NCBI RefSeq assembly: GCF_001949145.1
Contig: NW_019091663.1
Span: forward strand, 42,726 to 106,725
Length of the DNA stretch: 64,000 bases
Direction: 5' to 3'
Source of the DNA: Acanthaster planci
Taxonomy: Eukaryota; Echinodermata; Asteroidea; Valvatida; Acanthasteridae
The notes below the pieces were generated by a model. It searched no databases, was not told the origin of the DNA, and saw only the letters and a program-made list of their open reading frames with translations. Shown piece after piece: positions 20,801 to 34,349 of the stretch (position 1 is the first letter of the stretch; every line of letters begins with the position of its first letter). The position numbers were made by a program, and so were the translations under genes.

Positions 20801-23800
20801 AAAGTAAGTCTTGAGAGGCCAAAATCAGTCATCCTGTATTTGAACATTTCTTTTTCAAACTTAATGTTTTGCAGTGAAAAAAATCAGAGGAATAACCAAG
20901 GGGAAAATGCAATTGGTTGCAATATTGCATTCTAAAAGTATAATTCAAAGCGTAACGAGTAAAGGTAAAGCCCAAGGCACTTGTAACTTGTGCAAAGGCA
21001 TAGCAACAAAGCCCAAAAAATGACTCTCCTCAACGTTTTTCTATCATTTCTTTGTGGTTATGCTGGGAATAAAGCACTAATTGCCAAGGAACATCAGTTG
21101 GACTCCCAGTCCTCTCCCCCTTTTCACTTGAGGACTGACCCTTGCCCTGAAACTAAATGGTGTAGAGCATCACATGTGCGCATTTTCTGTTTGATTCGAG
21201 GAATTTGGTTCAACCATTTGATGGATCGAAAGGTCGGACATCAACCCTCCTATGGTTTGACAGCAGGCATACATTTACATGCAGAATCGACAGTGAGGAT
21301 TCTAACCACACACTAGGCATGCAGTAAAGAAAAACTTTGTTTTCCTTATGACCAGTAAGTGGAAAAGGCTTTACTCATGGCAATCTGGTCTACTTGTCTT
21401 TCGTTTTTCACCCGCAAGATGTTGAAAAAGCAACGTTGCCCTGAAGAAGAGTCTTCAGAGAAGGCTGAGGATTTGATTGAGCAGGGATCAGTGGCCAGTG
21501 AGAGGACGCCCCGCGACCAGGAACAGGAAGTGCAGCGACAGACCCCAAGCATCAGAGAGAAGGAAAATATTGGTGAGATCATCAGGATCATCAAGTTGTT
21601 GTCTTGTGGATTGTGAAAATAATGAAAATGTCTATAAAGCCGTAGACAGGCAGCCTTAGAGAGAAGGGAAGTATGGATCGAATTGAAAGAATCACAGACA
21701 CACTGCTTTAACCCTCCCTGAGCGTTCCTAAAAATAATGATACAAAGTATTTATCTTGCTAATCCTAAGCTCACAGTGCATGAACATGAACAAAAAAGGT
21801 TGCACACGATGATTGAAACTGTAAGATAACAATACAAATGCAAAACTATAAATATATATACAAGAAAACAAACAAATAATTAGTTTAAGTATTAACTCAG
21901 AAAAGGAGGATCTTTAATCAAGTGTGCTTGAAACATGGACAGTAATTCAGCCACTCTAAGTTCAACTAGAGACTCGGGGGCCTGAACCCTGAAAGAGTTA
22001 TCCTCGGCTGTCCTATTGGACATTGGTAGGTAGTGGTGGGTGTGATCAGAAGATGAGTGAAGTTGGTGACTGGGGGAGAACCAATCATTGAGAAGCTGTG
22101 TGAGATCAGTCCAGCATGATAGGTCTTGAGCATGCAGGATTTTGAATCTAATCTGGGGCTTCACGGGTAAGAGGTGAAGCTTTGTCAGTAGGCCAGCACA
22201 GGGTTGGTTCTGCCCACATGCAACAACTCAAACAGTTTCATTATGACGGAGTTGCAAGTGCATCTGATCAGTTTCAAGAGCCTTTAGCAAAACCCAATGA
22301 TGCTGTCCTTACACTGATACTTTTAATGAGCACTGAATCCAATTTGAAGTGATGGTGGCCACATTCTACCTTCCTCAATCCAGCAAAAAATACTTAAAAA
22401 CTCCCTTCCTGGCCAGTTATGAAGGACCGTCTTGGGTGACGGTTGAATGAGCCCAGGGAAACACCGAGAAGATCCAGAAAATCACAGACAACACAAGCTC
22501 ATAGGTGGGGAAGAGGAAATCTAGACAAATGCTGTCACGTGGCCTCATAAGTCTACCTAAAAAGTTGAGATGAGGATGATGGTCGGCAGATCTAGAGAAT
22601 TAAAGACACAAGTCAGTAGACACAAAGAAAGCATAAAACTCCAAAAGGAGACCTGATATTTTCATCATTATTTGAGTGGCTGACCAGGTAACCTGTGAAT
22701 GCTTTCTTTCATATTTACAGAGGCGATGAAGGTCCCACTGAAGAAAGTTCTGGAGAGCCTCCAGAAGACCATTCAAAGGTAATCCACCTGCAGTGCAGGA
22801 CTACTATGTAACGGGTTTGAAGGATTTCTCACACTCTCACCTGAAATATACTGACATAATAAACAATAACGTTATTTTTCCCCGCCTTGGTCAAAAAAAA
22901 AAAAAGATTTATGTTGCGTAGACAAGGTTCTGTTCTCTGCAGAGCAGTTGAATTATGGCATCTGGCCTCATTCCACATCTTGTTGGATAAGATAGCTTGA
23001 ATTTTTTTGCCCCTCTTCGCTGCAGGAAAGACGTGGATCAGTTCTTTGCTTGGCCAGTAAATGATGTCATAGCGCCAGGCTATTCCAGCATCATTCTCCA
23101 CCCGATGGACTTCAGCACCATGAAGAAGAAGATGGATGCCAGCGAGTACACAAGCATTGAGGAATATAAGGTATAGGCCCCTTCCCTCCCTCAGTGAAAA
23201 GATAAAGAGAGATGCCTCAAATAGTCAAAATCCATCAAAGGATTTTTTTTGACAGGAATTCTGTGCTTACTTGTGCAATACTGACTAAGTGTGAGTCTGC
23301 ACCTGTTTGTGGCTTAGCAGAGTCGTGAAAACGCAGCCTGAAAAGTACAGTATAATAGATCTCTAGGCCTGTCTTACCAGCCAACCTGTTGACTGAATTT
23401 GACTAGCTACAGTCCTCAGTCAATATGCAATCCGACAGCGAGGGACAATACTACAAGGCAAAAGGAGTTGAAGCAGTTGGTAGTTAGCTAATCTTGATGC
23501 TTATCTTGAGATAAGAAACGGCGGAAATTGAAGCTTCATGTAAGAAATGGTTTGTGTGTGAATCCTCACAAGTGCACCTGGTGAACAGCGAAAACGAAAA
23601 GGAGGCTACTGGCGCATAATGGTGAATGGACCAGTGTGAATCAGACACTTGATTATCAATTTATAAATATGTATGGGTGAGGGTAATAGTCGCATACAAT
23701 TAAGAGATAATACGGCTCTCACTCATGAATATGGATGAAGCATGATGATTTGCCACTTGCATACAGGTAAGTGAGAAATTTGGCTGTCCATTATGAATAT

Positions 23801-26800
23801 GTATGAGGTGTGGTCGCAGTCGCTGGCATAACAAGTGAGCCTCTCTCAAGTTAACCCTGCGCGAATCCATGTCTCTTGTTTCAGTCGGACTTCTTGCTGA
23901 TGTGCGAGAATGCGACCATATACAACCGTCCGGAGACCATCTACTACAAGGCTGCCAAGAGGCTGCAAGCAGTGGGGCTCAAGTGCATGAGCAAGGTAGG
24001 ACTGGCCTGGCACCATTGGCTGTGTGTGGGGATGGCAGAGGGCCCTTTTTGTAGGCTCACTATTGGAAGGAATGTGGTGTGTTCATATAGCACTGGGTGT
24101 CTAGGCAAGATATGGTTACCGTTGTTTTTCTTTCACAGCTTTTGGACTGTCAAGAAAGTAACAGTGTTCATCCAGTCATCGCATATAAGCACTAATAATT
24201 GCTCTCCGAATGCTGCTTTTGCGTTACCCTTGATCATCAGGTCAAGAAAGGAATCGTAAGATGTTTTTGGCTCCTTGAGGAGTATGATGCCCATATTGCC
24301 ACATTGGTGGTGTGGAAACAGCCTCACTCTGTGCTGTTGCGGGTTCCCATTTACTCTTGGGTTAATGCAACAAAGTGTCTTGTCTCAGGACACACACTGC
24401 CACCCTTTATTGGGTACAGACCAGTAAATAGACTGCCATAGACAACAGTAATAAACATCCCCACTTCAAAAAAATCAGGAGAAATACTCATGAGTTTCTG
24501 AGGTGTTCAAGACACACACTAACTTAAAGCTCACATCCTCATCTTTCATTTTCCTTTCACTCTTCAGTGAATTACCCGATGGCTTTTGAAGATTTGTCTC
24601 CAGAGAAAACCACCCCTCAAAATAGTCATGAGCCCCATCGCTATTTTTGAAAATTGATGCCTACACTCTATGGCAAAATCGAGCAATTTGGCGGGCCCTG
24701 TTTGGTCCGATACCTTCAGAAATACAAGCTGGAAGTGCTGCTCCAAGATTCTATCCTCCTTTACAAACCACCCAGTCCACATGCCACAAAATGCTCTAAT
24801 AGCAGAGAATTTGACAGCCCATTTACTGGCCAGGAGCCTTAGAGATGGTCTTGTACCAGCGATCAACAGAATCACCTATGAACAGAATTACCCATGAGGT
24901 CTTACGTTCAAAGCACCAGACCACTGCATCCAGTGCCACAAATGATACACAGTTTTTCAAAAGCAGCTTTGTCGAGTATGAGCTGTGAATCTTATGAGTC
25001 TTTTTACTCTTGCCCAGGAGAAGTTGTCCAATTTGAAGCGCACCTTTGGTTACCACGAGAGCTCCGACTTCATCAAGTTTCGAACCAAGACCAGTAAGAG
25101 GTTACCCCAGATCGACATGGATGCATCAACTGAAGATTCCAGCATAATGGACGTGCTGGATTCAGAGGATAGTAACATACTGCCAACAGTCGGGTATGAA
25201 TTCATCCGACAGTTTTTCTTGAGGTTTGAGAAGGTTCCACGGAAATCTAATAAACAGGGGTGCATTAAAGCTTTGCCAGGCTTTACCAGAAGAAAAGATC
25301 AGGTACTTTTCCAGATGGGATTTTAAACTTACAACTCAGGAGATGGTTCCAAAATCCAGGGAAGTCAAGGGAGTTCTTTGAACAAGGCCTTTGCCAACCG
25401 CTGGTGAAATTTGTGAGCAGTGCTTGCTTGGTGCTTTCTGATAAACAGCGCAGCAAGACACCAACCCAAGGCCTTGTCCACTTTTGCAGAGATCTTTAAC
25501 CACTGGAACTGGCCTAGGTTCACCTGACCAGCTCAGTTATGAAACAGTAATGAGTCACTACCATATCATGAGGCCAATATTGTTTGCTTTTAAATGGTGT
25601 TTACATTCAGTGAACTCAATTTGAACAGGTCGGGAAGTGTTGCTGATGGCAATGAGGAGGAGTCCGCCGAAGAGATCATCGAGCAAGCAATGCAAGCCGC
25701 AAAAGAGGCCAGAGATCGTCTGTCGGCCAGGTGCCCCAACTCAAAGGTATGGATCAGGGGAGGATGCACAGTAAACTACAGGTCAAGTCTACGACATCCG
25801 TCAGGCATGATAAAGGCTCTGGCAGCTAAGCAAAGCATAAACTCAGCACCACATGACTGGATGCCTTTTTCTAAAAATTTGAAGGGCCACGTTTAAAACC
25901 TTCTTTTCGCTGAGTGTTCCAATCTCATTCATCTCGTCGCAACCTTGTTTCAGCTGGGCTTCCTGAGGCGGGATAAGACAGGCACCACCACCCTGGCCGT
26001 CCTGAACCCCAGCCTGGCCGGAGCGGAGGAGAGCAAACAGGTCAACCTGGGCATGCTGACAGGGAGGCTGACCCAGGGCTCGGGCACGCTGCCAGGGTTC
26101 AGGGAGGATAAGCGCAACAAGGCCGTGCCAGGTGACTCACAGTTTGAGCTGCCGTGCTAATGCAATGCCCCTCCCCCCATCAGCACATGAATTCACTCGT
26201 GGCCCTTGACAATATTCAATTGTTTGCCCAAATCAGTACAAACCAGTTAAAGATGAACTGTGCAGTGTGTGAATAACAATTAGTTTGCATACATGACGAG
26301 TTGCCCCAGTGTCTTTGCTAGGTAGCAAAGCGCCATCTTTTATTCACATGCAGTCTTTGCCGACAAATCTGTTCAGTTTACCCACTAGTTCATCTTCATA
26401 CCAACTTCTCTCCCCCCATCAAGTCACACGAGTTGGCTTTGTTTTCCTTGACTGTGTTCATGATTTTGTTCTGCCCATTTCCTCAGTGACCTACATGACC
26501 CATGGGCCGTTCAGCTCCTACGGTCCCCAGTACGATTCGTCGTTTGCCAACATCAGTAAAGAGGACTCTGACCTGTTGTATTCAACCTATGGAGATGAGA
26601 CTGGCGTGCAGTATGCTCAAAGGTACAACTTGTTCAGGTTTGCTTGCACTTTGCTGGCTAAGCCGTGTCAAATTCAACTGGCTGAGGCTACGAGTAGCAC
26701 ACACCGCTGTGGGAAGTGGCTACAAATGCTAGTCATTGGCTGCCATGGGAGTTAGTCATTTTAAGCTGCAGCCATGACTTTCGGCTATTGCTTGAGATCC

Positions 26801-29800
26801 TCAGCCTTTAAGTTTTTTAACTGTGGGCCAATGTAGTGGAACTGTCTAAGGATGTTACTGGCTGGCTGAGCTTTGAGATTTACATGTCTGGTGACTGTTC
26901 TTGTTTAAAGTTTTGCTTAGCTTAGCAGCCCCGACAAAAAATTGGGCTCGGACTCAAAAGTCGATGCTGATCTTTTTTGGCATGATTACAGTCTTTCAAG
27001 TTGGGATGAAAAAGTAAACGTCATTGATATTTGCCGTGTTTTTGTGGAGCCTATTATGAGTCTAGCAGGATGAACAAAGACAAAGGAATACTTTACCTTG
27101 TGTCTTGGCTTAAGACTTAGTGACTTGTGATGGACTTGTGATGAGACATGTAGGGACATGATGGACTCTACCGCAACACTGAATGTTCTAATTTAACTTT
27201 AATTTGGAAATACAGGGACAGGGCCATGTTAAGTCAAGAATTGAAAGTGTATTTCATACCACCAAAACAATTTGTGCCTCAACTACAAAGAATATACTGT
27301 TTGTCCTTTTTTTTTCCCAGCATAAGGGAATATGTTGAAGACTGCGATGACTATGTGCTGAAGCTTGTTGACAACCTGCTCAATACGCTGACTAAAGGCC
27401 AACATACCAAGACCATGGCTGTATTACAGGTAAGTCCGAATCCCGAAGGAGACCAGAGCATGTGGCTCAAAACGTCGATCCCAGACCACCGGTTTTTCAC
27501 AGAACCGCACAACAAGAGGTTTTTGGCCACACAGTGTCAGACCTTACCAATTTACAAATCCATCACGCAAAGGTTCAAGTCTTATCTAATTGTGAGTCTT
27601 GCACTTCACAATCGGTGCTTTGACAGTGTGTTACCACTGTGTGGCTGTTTCTTTACTGGATTGAAATATGAAATGGGACCTCAGTGTTATTGTATGACAG
27701 GGGATTGAACCACACTGCATCAGTCAGTAGGCTTCTTTTGCATGATTTTTTGAAAGAACTAACCAAAAACAAAGCCTTGCTCACAGAATTCTGAAACTGA
27801 TTGTTGTGAGTATTTGTATAAGCCTAGATGTCATGTACACTGAGAGTTGGAAAAATAATGCCTTTCCTTACGTGGCTTTTGTCATGTTTACAAACTAGAA
27901 GAAGCGTGGTGACAAGGAATCAGAGAATGCAAACCGCTCAGATGGCCAGAGCACTTCAGGCAGTGGTACCAGTGAGACGGCCGGTTCCCAAGATGTGGTC
28001 AAGAAGGAAAATAAGGGGGTCTCATCCCCCATCCCGTTTGACTCTCTGCGGACTCTTTCGGACCTGGGCATCGACGTGTCATTTCTCCCAGCATTCGGTG
28101 AGTTGTACCCTTTGATATTGTGACCGGATACTACCAAAAATGAGCCTTTTTTCAGTAATTTGGTCGAAGTTTGTATTCGAAAGACCAAACGGAACTCTTT
28201 GATGTGTCACTCGGTTCAGCATCTTGATGAAAACGGAAAAGGCATGGATGAAAATTTGAGGATTCCTATCGACATCGGGCAAGATTCTACGCATTAACCC
28301 TAAAAGATTGTCCCCCCCGATATTTTTTCTGATATCATCGTAGTGCATTTTTTTCAGGAGTTGCACCTCTTGGCAGTCATTTTGACACCAGTTTCGCAAA
28401 AATCAAAGATACCATTCTCATGCAGCGTGCATTTTTCCGAGACGAGTCAGCCAAAAATGTAAAAATAACTCGGCTTTTTCATGAGTGCACAAAAAGTAGA
28501 CTTTTGACCACCCCAAGTGTACATCAACGGGCAAAAAATGATGATGGACAGAGAGCTCCATTGGTCAAATCGCCAATTGCCAAGGCACAATGATAAACAA
28601 GTAAGTACTGTGGTTAACAGAAAGGAAAATTTCAAATAAAACGTTTAAAACAACACCTGAAAAGTCAAGTTTTGAAAAGTAGTGAATACTGATACAAGTA
28701 GAGGACAGAACAGAACTTGTGTATGTGGCGTAAAGGAAGCGGCGCGGAGCTGGCTAGCTACACCAGCAAAATTTGAAAGTGACCGCTGATTCACAAGGTG
28801 ACGGATCATCGTTTTTCATATTCAGAAAAAGTGTACATGATGTTAAAAACCCCCCACAGGTTGTATGCTTGTAGAAATGATGAAAATTATGGACAGCCCC
28901 TTAAGGTTAAAGGCCTTTAATTAAAAAATGACTTGTGTGACTTAGTTTGTTAGCGTGGGTCACATACATGTGAAGTAATGGAGTTGATGTGGGCACATAA
29001 CACCCTAGGCTTTGCATTGTGCACGGCCACAAGACATGTATGGAAAAATCTCGGTGGAAGTAAAGTAAATATGAATGTACGGGAGACTCATCTCTCTCTG
29101 TACTGCAATATTTGGTGTTAAGAAGCAAAGAAAGGTTCAGTAAGTGATAACCAGCCATCACTGAAAAATTTTGTGGTGTTACTGGTTCAAGAATACACGC
29201 ATGTGTGTCTCTGAAGAGTTCACGTATGTTTCTCTTGTATATTATAATGCCGTGCAGAAAAACTCCTCGGCAGCGATTCCTATGCAGCAGCAGCCAGCGA
29301 CTCGGCCGAAATTGACAGCAAGCTGAAGAGCACCAGCGAGCTGATCAGCGACCTGGAGAAGACGCAGTCGGCGCGGCTCAGCCAGAAGCCCCCCAGCCAC
29401 CTCCAGTTCATCCCCAAGCCCTCGGAGCAGGAGAGCAGCATCGCCGAGAAGCTGACCCAGCAGTTACTCCAGCTGACCTCCAAGGTATTCGCTCGAGGAG
29501 GGCGAGGCCTGCGTTTGCTCTGTACCACTTCGTGCTGGTGGACTCGTACAAATGGAGGAATTACATGTGTTGCAACCCGGGGGACTGTCCTTGGGAAATA
29601 ATCTGGAAAATCCTTTATATTATTGTTTCAATTTCATTTTTTATAAATGGTCGTATATAATTGCTTGCATTTTTTAATCCAGTTCTACTTTCCATTTCCA
29701 CGGTTGCACAAAGTAGACATGCTCTCTCTTGGATTTTATTGTCACCAGATCAAACCCTCAGATGTAGTGTCTACCGAAGCAGCCAGGGCAGCCATGGGCA

Positions 29801-29901
29801 TCACAGCTGATATCCAAGGCGATTTAGTCGATGAAGTACAGGTACTAGACAAAGCCGACTCACCTCAGCCCTTGGATGTTCAGGAGCACACCATCGTATG
29901 A
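17850..29901 (+). CDS. BRD7: Bromodomain protein BRD7/BRD9-type, 723 aa (14 exons)
   Basis: This is a chromatin reader and SWI/SNF (PBAF or ncBAF) subunit in the nucleus. Exons: 17850-17907, 20472-20803, 21419-21572, 22721-22778, 23026-23170, 23885-23995, 25018-25193, 25611-25746, 25954-26131, 26487-26622, 27321-27429, 27899-28097, 29258-29484, 29749-29901. Frame is kept at every junction. The N-terminus MGKKHKKHHKSEK matches BRD7, then PPLKLVLKVGG and a Lys-rich stretch. The bromodomain spans about residues 182-286, with shelf FFAWPVNDVIAPGYS and acetyl-lysine-binding Asn in IYNRPETIYYKAAK (N263). The family-specific DUF3512 region follows (about 340-570). Residues 450-495 read like BRD7 (SSYGPQYDSSFANISKEDSD) and then BRD9 (YGDETGVQ). 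The C-terminal VSTEAARAAMGI is BRD7-like. Exon 2 could instead start at 20493 and exon 8 at 25629, both in frame. It is probably the single ortholog of both vertebrate genes. Confidence 0.95.
18181..18617. mobile_element. Foldback element containing a tRNA-like SINE
   Basis: The arms are 18181-18254 and 18546-18617. They share an exact inverted core of about 34 bp (taacgcatctcccattttct continuing through atcgttacggcact). Inside, on the minus strand at 18416-18490, is a tRNA-like segment with A-box-like tggccgtatgg and B-box-like agttcgaatct. It lies in BRD7/9 intron 1. It may be a SINE captured by a foldback element, or two SINE copies in inverse order. Confidence 0.8.
18416..18490 (-). repeat. 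tRNA-derived SINE-like segment
   Basis: Minus-strand reading gives gtggccgtatggtcaagg (A-box region) and gagttcgaatctgcgc (B-box region) 30-odd bases apart, then a T/A-rich tail (attttatttattt). The A box has one mismatch to consensus and the stems pair incompletely, so this is not a working tRNA gene. Confidence 0.55.
19266..19402. repeat. Degenerate minisatellite, about 18-22-bp unit (CCAACTYGGCACCT)
   Basis: Six or so imperfect units of the form ccaacttggcacct occur between 19266 and 19402, with variable spacers. They are preceded (18940-19240) by several cccaactacag / ctacagttggg words, some arranged as short palindromes such as agttgggccggcccaact. It lies in BRD7/9 intron 1. Confidence 0.8.
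19806..19951. repeat. Long near-perfect palindrome with hammerhead-like core (Penelope-type terminal repeat?)
   Basis: The 64-bp arms are 19806-19869 and 19888-19951, with an 18-bp loop. On the minus strand the left half reads ctgatgacgagcagagcata followed by ctgctcgaaacgtcgag. This contains the hammerhead words CTGATGA and GAAA around a perfect GAGCAG/CTGCTC stem. Penelope-like retroelements carry hammerhead ribozymes in their terminal repeats with this kind of text. In the right arm GAAA is changed to TAAA. The assignment is inference. Confidence 0.6.
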
Positions 29902-30839
29902 TGACTGTCCCGCATAAGTTGATTTAGATGGCCTTCCCATTGGACTGTTGTCTATAGAAACCACAGTGATGACTGTCTGAATGTTTCAAGTCTGCTTGGA
30001 TCTGTCACAACCGGAGATTGTCCCCAGGGGAGAGTGGCCACTGAGAGCTTTGTGCACAAATGACAGAGGACGCTGTTTAAACACATTCATAGCACATTAG
30101 CATTTCTATTCATTTGGTCTACGTGCACTGCCCAACAGTGTGAGCCAGTCAGGCTGATTCCCTACCTCTCCGTATAGACTTTAGAAGGAGGGGGGGTTGG
30201 GAACTAAGTCTGCTTGGAAAGTGCCCACCTCGCTGGTTCCTGTGCGCTTTTGTCACCTTTAGGTCATTGAATACCAGGGAAGTGACCTCTATCAGGGTTG
30301 CTTCCCTAAATCAACCTGAGGCTTCATTCATATGAACTTCACCCACACAGTTAACACCTGTAAGCTGAGCACAGCTTTTTCCACTGTGAAGACATCCACT
30401 TCAGGCTACCACTGCAAAGAGTCAATGAGACGGTACTGCTCCATTGTTAGGTCTTACCGAGTGAAGATATACTCACCTGTCTCCATGTACGGGTTGTAAC
30501 CACAGACTTCATGCAGGAATGACTCGTGACCATTTTTCAAAATCCGACTTCTAAATGATAGCATCAGGTTCAGCATCAGTATTGAATGTGAGCTTTAGAA
30601 GATGTTCTTTCCAGAAACTGGTTTTTTTTAATATGATAAAACAGGCCTACATTTACTGATGGAATGAAAGAATGTTGTCCGTCGTCCTTTTGTTTGTGGT
30701 CGTATATCTCCGAAGAAATTCCAGTGGTTTATCTTGCGAGGGATAGACACAAAGTCCACAGTTTGACGCAAACGATACGCCTCCTACACTTAGAATGGTT
30801 GTTTTTGAGATGGTGTATCAGACAAACTTGGTATCAGGG

Positions 30840-30970
30840 GAGTTTTGGGATGCCAATTGGAGGTGTTTCCCTTGTCTCTCAAGCTTGGGGGCTTGGGTTC
30901 AAATCTCGCACTGCCTTGTCCCTGATTCTGTGTATTTCCCTGAATCAGTGCTCACTTTTGTGCCCTACCT
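30840..30970 (+). repeat. Possible SINE fragment in the BRD7/9 3' UTR
   Basis: The word gggttcaaatctcgcac (30895 on) fits a pol III B box followed by a tRNA-like 3' end. The upstream part contains ctctcaagcttgggggct, but no clear A box was found. Weak call. Confidence 0.35.
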
Positions 30971-33900
30971 GTTAAATTGAATATTAAATGTCAGTCCTCG
31001 GGCATTCAAGCTTAAGTGGGTGTGAACTTGAACAAGGAATAAGTTGTTCGGCAAAGAGTTAAAATTCAGATTATCATTTATTTGACCTCGACAAAACAAC
31101 AGTGAAATTAAGACAAATACACATGTAAATAAATGTTAACACACTTTTAAAAAATAAAATAATAGTAACACTTAGGAGGTAGGGGGCAGCAGTTTAAATG
31201 AAATTTGAAATTAAGGCTTCCCTTTGAAGACAGCAACGAAGAACGACACGAAAACACAATGAAAAATGAGTACGTGGGTCAGGGACTGCAAAAGCGAAAC
31301 TACTCACTTGCTCAGAAGCATGATTGAAGATTGATTTGAGAATGAGGTTTGTATTTCAGGATTTCACAGTTTTTGATGACATCCTCTCCCCTTTAGCTGA
31401 AAAATGTTGGGTTGTAACCAGTTAGGTCATAAAGTTTAATACCTGACACTACCAAAAATATGGACGTTTGAACAGTAGTATCGCTGGGGGAATCTAAAAA
31501 CATAACACTGCATATATTATTATTTTACTCATGCCAACAATGTACATCACAGAGGGATGGGCATTGGAAAGACAAAAGGAATAAAATCACTGTGGTCAAA
31601 AGACTTGTCTCCCCACATCCAGTTGCGAGATAAAAAATATTTTTAAAATATACATTAATGTATACATTTGTAAATGCAAATACATTATATGTACATAAAT
31701 GGGCAAAAAAGACCCTGACATTTAAGAATTGCTAAAAACGACACTAATTATTTACCCTGTCAAGTACCTCTCACCTTTCAAGTACACATTAATACATGGG
31801 CTATAATAATTTGGTTTGGTCTGCATTTCACAAGCTAACGCTGACACAAATCATTTAGTGTGTTTGAGGGCCAGCCCCACCTGATTGACTGATCATGCCC
31901 CACCTGGCCCTTCCCCCAGTGAGGTGCTCATGTCCACTGCCCCCCACCTCACATCTGTAAGACTATCGACCAGGTCAGATGTCGACTCTGAAACAGGAAA
32001 CCTCTGATGAATGGCATAAGGTGAAGGGTCTTCCTGGCCTATGCCCCATTGTAGTCTTCATCATTAAATTGTGTTGGTGTTTTTTTAATAGCTGTTGCTA
32101 GTTTTAGCATTGATTGGAATTTTTAAATATTTCAATTGAGTGGGAGTAAAAAATAAGCACCTCTAATTTTGACTAATCATTTGGACACTGAAGATTACCT
32201 TAGCATACATCAACACAGAACCAAACATTAATGCTGCTTATCTTCTGAAATTTTGAAAACCTGAGTACTTAAAGGAAAACTCGAGTTTGTTTATGAACTG
32301 CTATTTGTGCTTTGAAGTATATTCCAATTAAAACATTGCTACATGAAAATGTCATCTTTACACCTCTAGTGATAGAAATGAAATGAAATCAAAATTGTTA
32401 GATACTCCCCCCCCCCATCATTGGCTCCTCCCCCAGCTTTTGTTGTACAAGTGTGACCGTAATATCCGTTTTGTGTCCAGCTCCACTTACACGAATGTTG
32501 CACAGAGGACCTTGCCTTGAACCTCAAACTTAGTGACCCTCCATCCACCCCTCTACACACATAACCTGCAGCTTCCACCAAACACCAAGGTTGACCAGTA
32601 CTAATTTGAGAAGAGATATTTTACCAGGCTAGACGGTGTCCTTCCAAACACTTTTGCCACTGCAAATACTCGGGCAGCGGAATAATCTGAGACAATACTT
32701 TGATATTCATTTGATACCAGCCCTTCCAACGAAAAGAATCGTAGACAACGATTTATACAAATGATTCTACTTCACAAAAGCCGAGTGTTTTGCATGTTGG
32801 CAGCTGCGTGTTGGAAGCCAACATGCCCATTTTGATGTAATTTGTTAGTCTTGTCACAATACTGATAAAGGGGAAAAAGAGAGGTAATTAGACTGACTGT
32901 TAATTAATCTGTTAAAAAAATACATCAGTGGAAAAAGCAGGAATGATTCAAATTTAAAGCATATTTCAACTGAAGTTCCATTTAATTACCTTTTTCTTAA
33001 CAGTATTGTATTTGTGTAAAAGGAACAAAAAAAGTATCTTAACAGTTTAAAAAGACCAAATACTTAGTGATGGAAAAATAAATAAATTAATTAATGTTGT
33101 CTAAAACCATTAAAAAATCTGTATACATGGCCCATAAAACTGCACCAAAGTTACATTAAAATACAGCAATGAATCCCAAAATATAACTGTATTAATTGCA
33201 AACTAACCAGAAGTATCACATGCATCGTGAAATAACTACATCAAAAAATGGATGTTTCACATTTACATGTTTTCTTTGGATATGAATCTGAACAGTATGA
33301 TCACCATCTCAATGGTATTAAATTGAACTTGCAGCAACACAAACGACCACGCACAGTACGCGCCAAATTAAGTGCTGGATTTGCACTTTGTACTTGTCGG
33401 TTTTATGTACCGACTTGTGAGAAGTCTAGCAAGTAGCATTTAACCAGCAAAGAGTCCCGTGCTCGTAATTGTACCATTCGTGTATTGAATGATACAAGTA
33501 CAGTTAATAATTTTTTTCAGCTACGTTTTGTAAGCAACAACGATTTGTAGAGGCAATCAAAGCGTATGCAGGCATTTTGGAAAGTTGAAAGATGTTTACA
33601 CCTTTCTCCATGTTTATATTATACAAAGAAAAAAATTGTGCGCCTGCTGTTTGTCCCATAGTAGTTCAGCAAATAACCTCGAGGCTCGAGCTTCGTGGGA
33701 ATACAACACGCGCACCTCGTGATCCAATGCATATGTATGAATCCAAGTCGGCCGTCTTATATGTCAGCTTGAAAATTGTAAGGGCGACAAGCGCAACCGG
33801 CGGCCATCTTGGATGTTTTGTAGGCTGAATGTTTGTGATGGAATTTTCGTAACGGTATCGTTGAATTCAAATGCTCCGACTTTTTTGCCCGATCGGAGTA

Positions 33901-34349
33901 AAGTTCAAACACGGAGGCAATCTACATATTACTGCAATTTTTTTGCAGTTACTTGATTTTTGTATGACTTCACATTAGAATAGAAAAGGAGGTGATGAAC
34001 TGAATGAAAGGTGTTTGTTTGCGTGCTTATACACGTACGCTACTAAAGGCCTCGGCCTACAGTTAACTTGTACCGGTAAAACCGATACGACAGCGGAGTG
34101 AAGTCGTGTAGCGTCAGAGACCTACAATGCACGAGCTGCTTGAGAACGGTTGGTGGCTCTTGAAGTTTAACTGCACAAGTATACAGTTATTGCTAGTTTG
34201 TGACTGAACATGGATACGACAGTGTAAGAAAGAATATGTAAGTACACGTAGCATGTACATCATGATGTAGGCCCAAGCTACACCTATTCATTAGCCTTAT
34301 TTTTATTGAACGTTTTTCAACATGATGGTTAGTCTCTCTAGAACTACTA

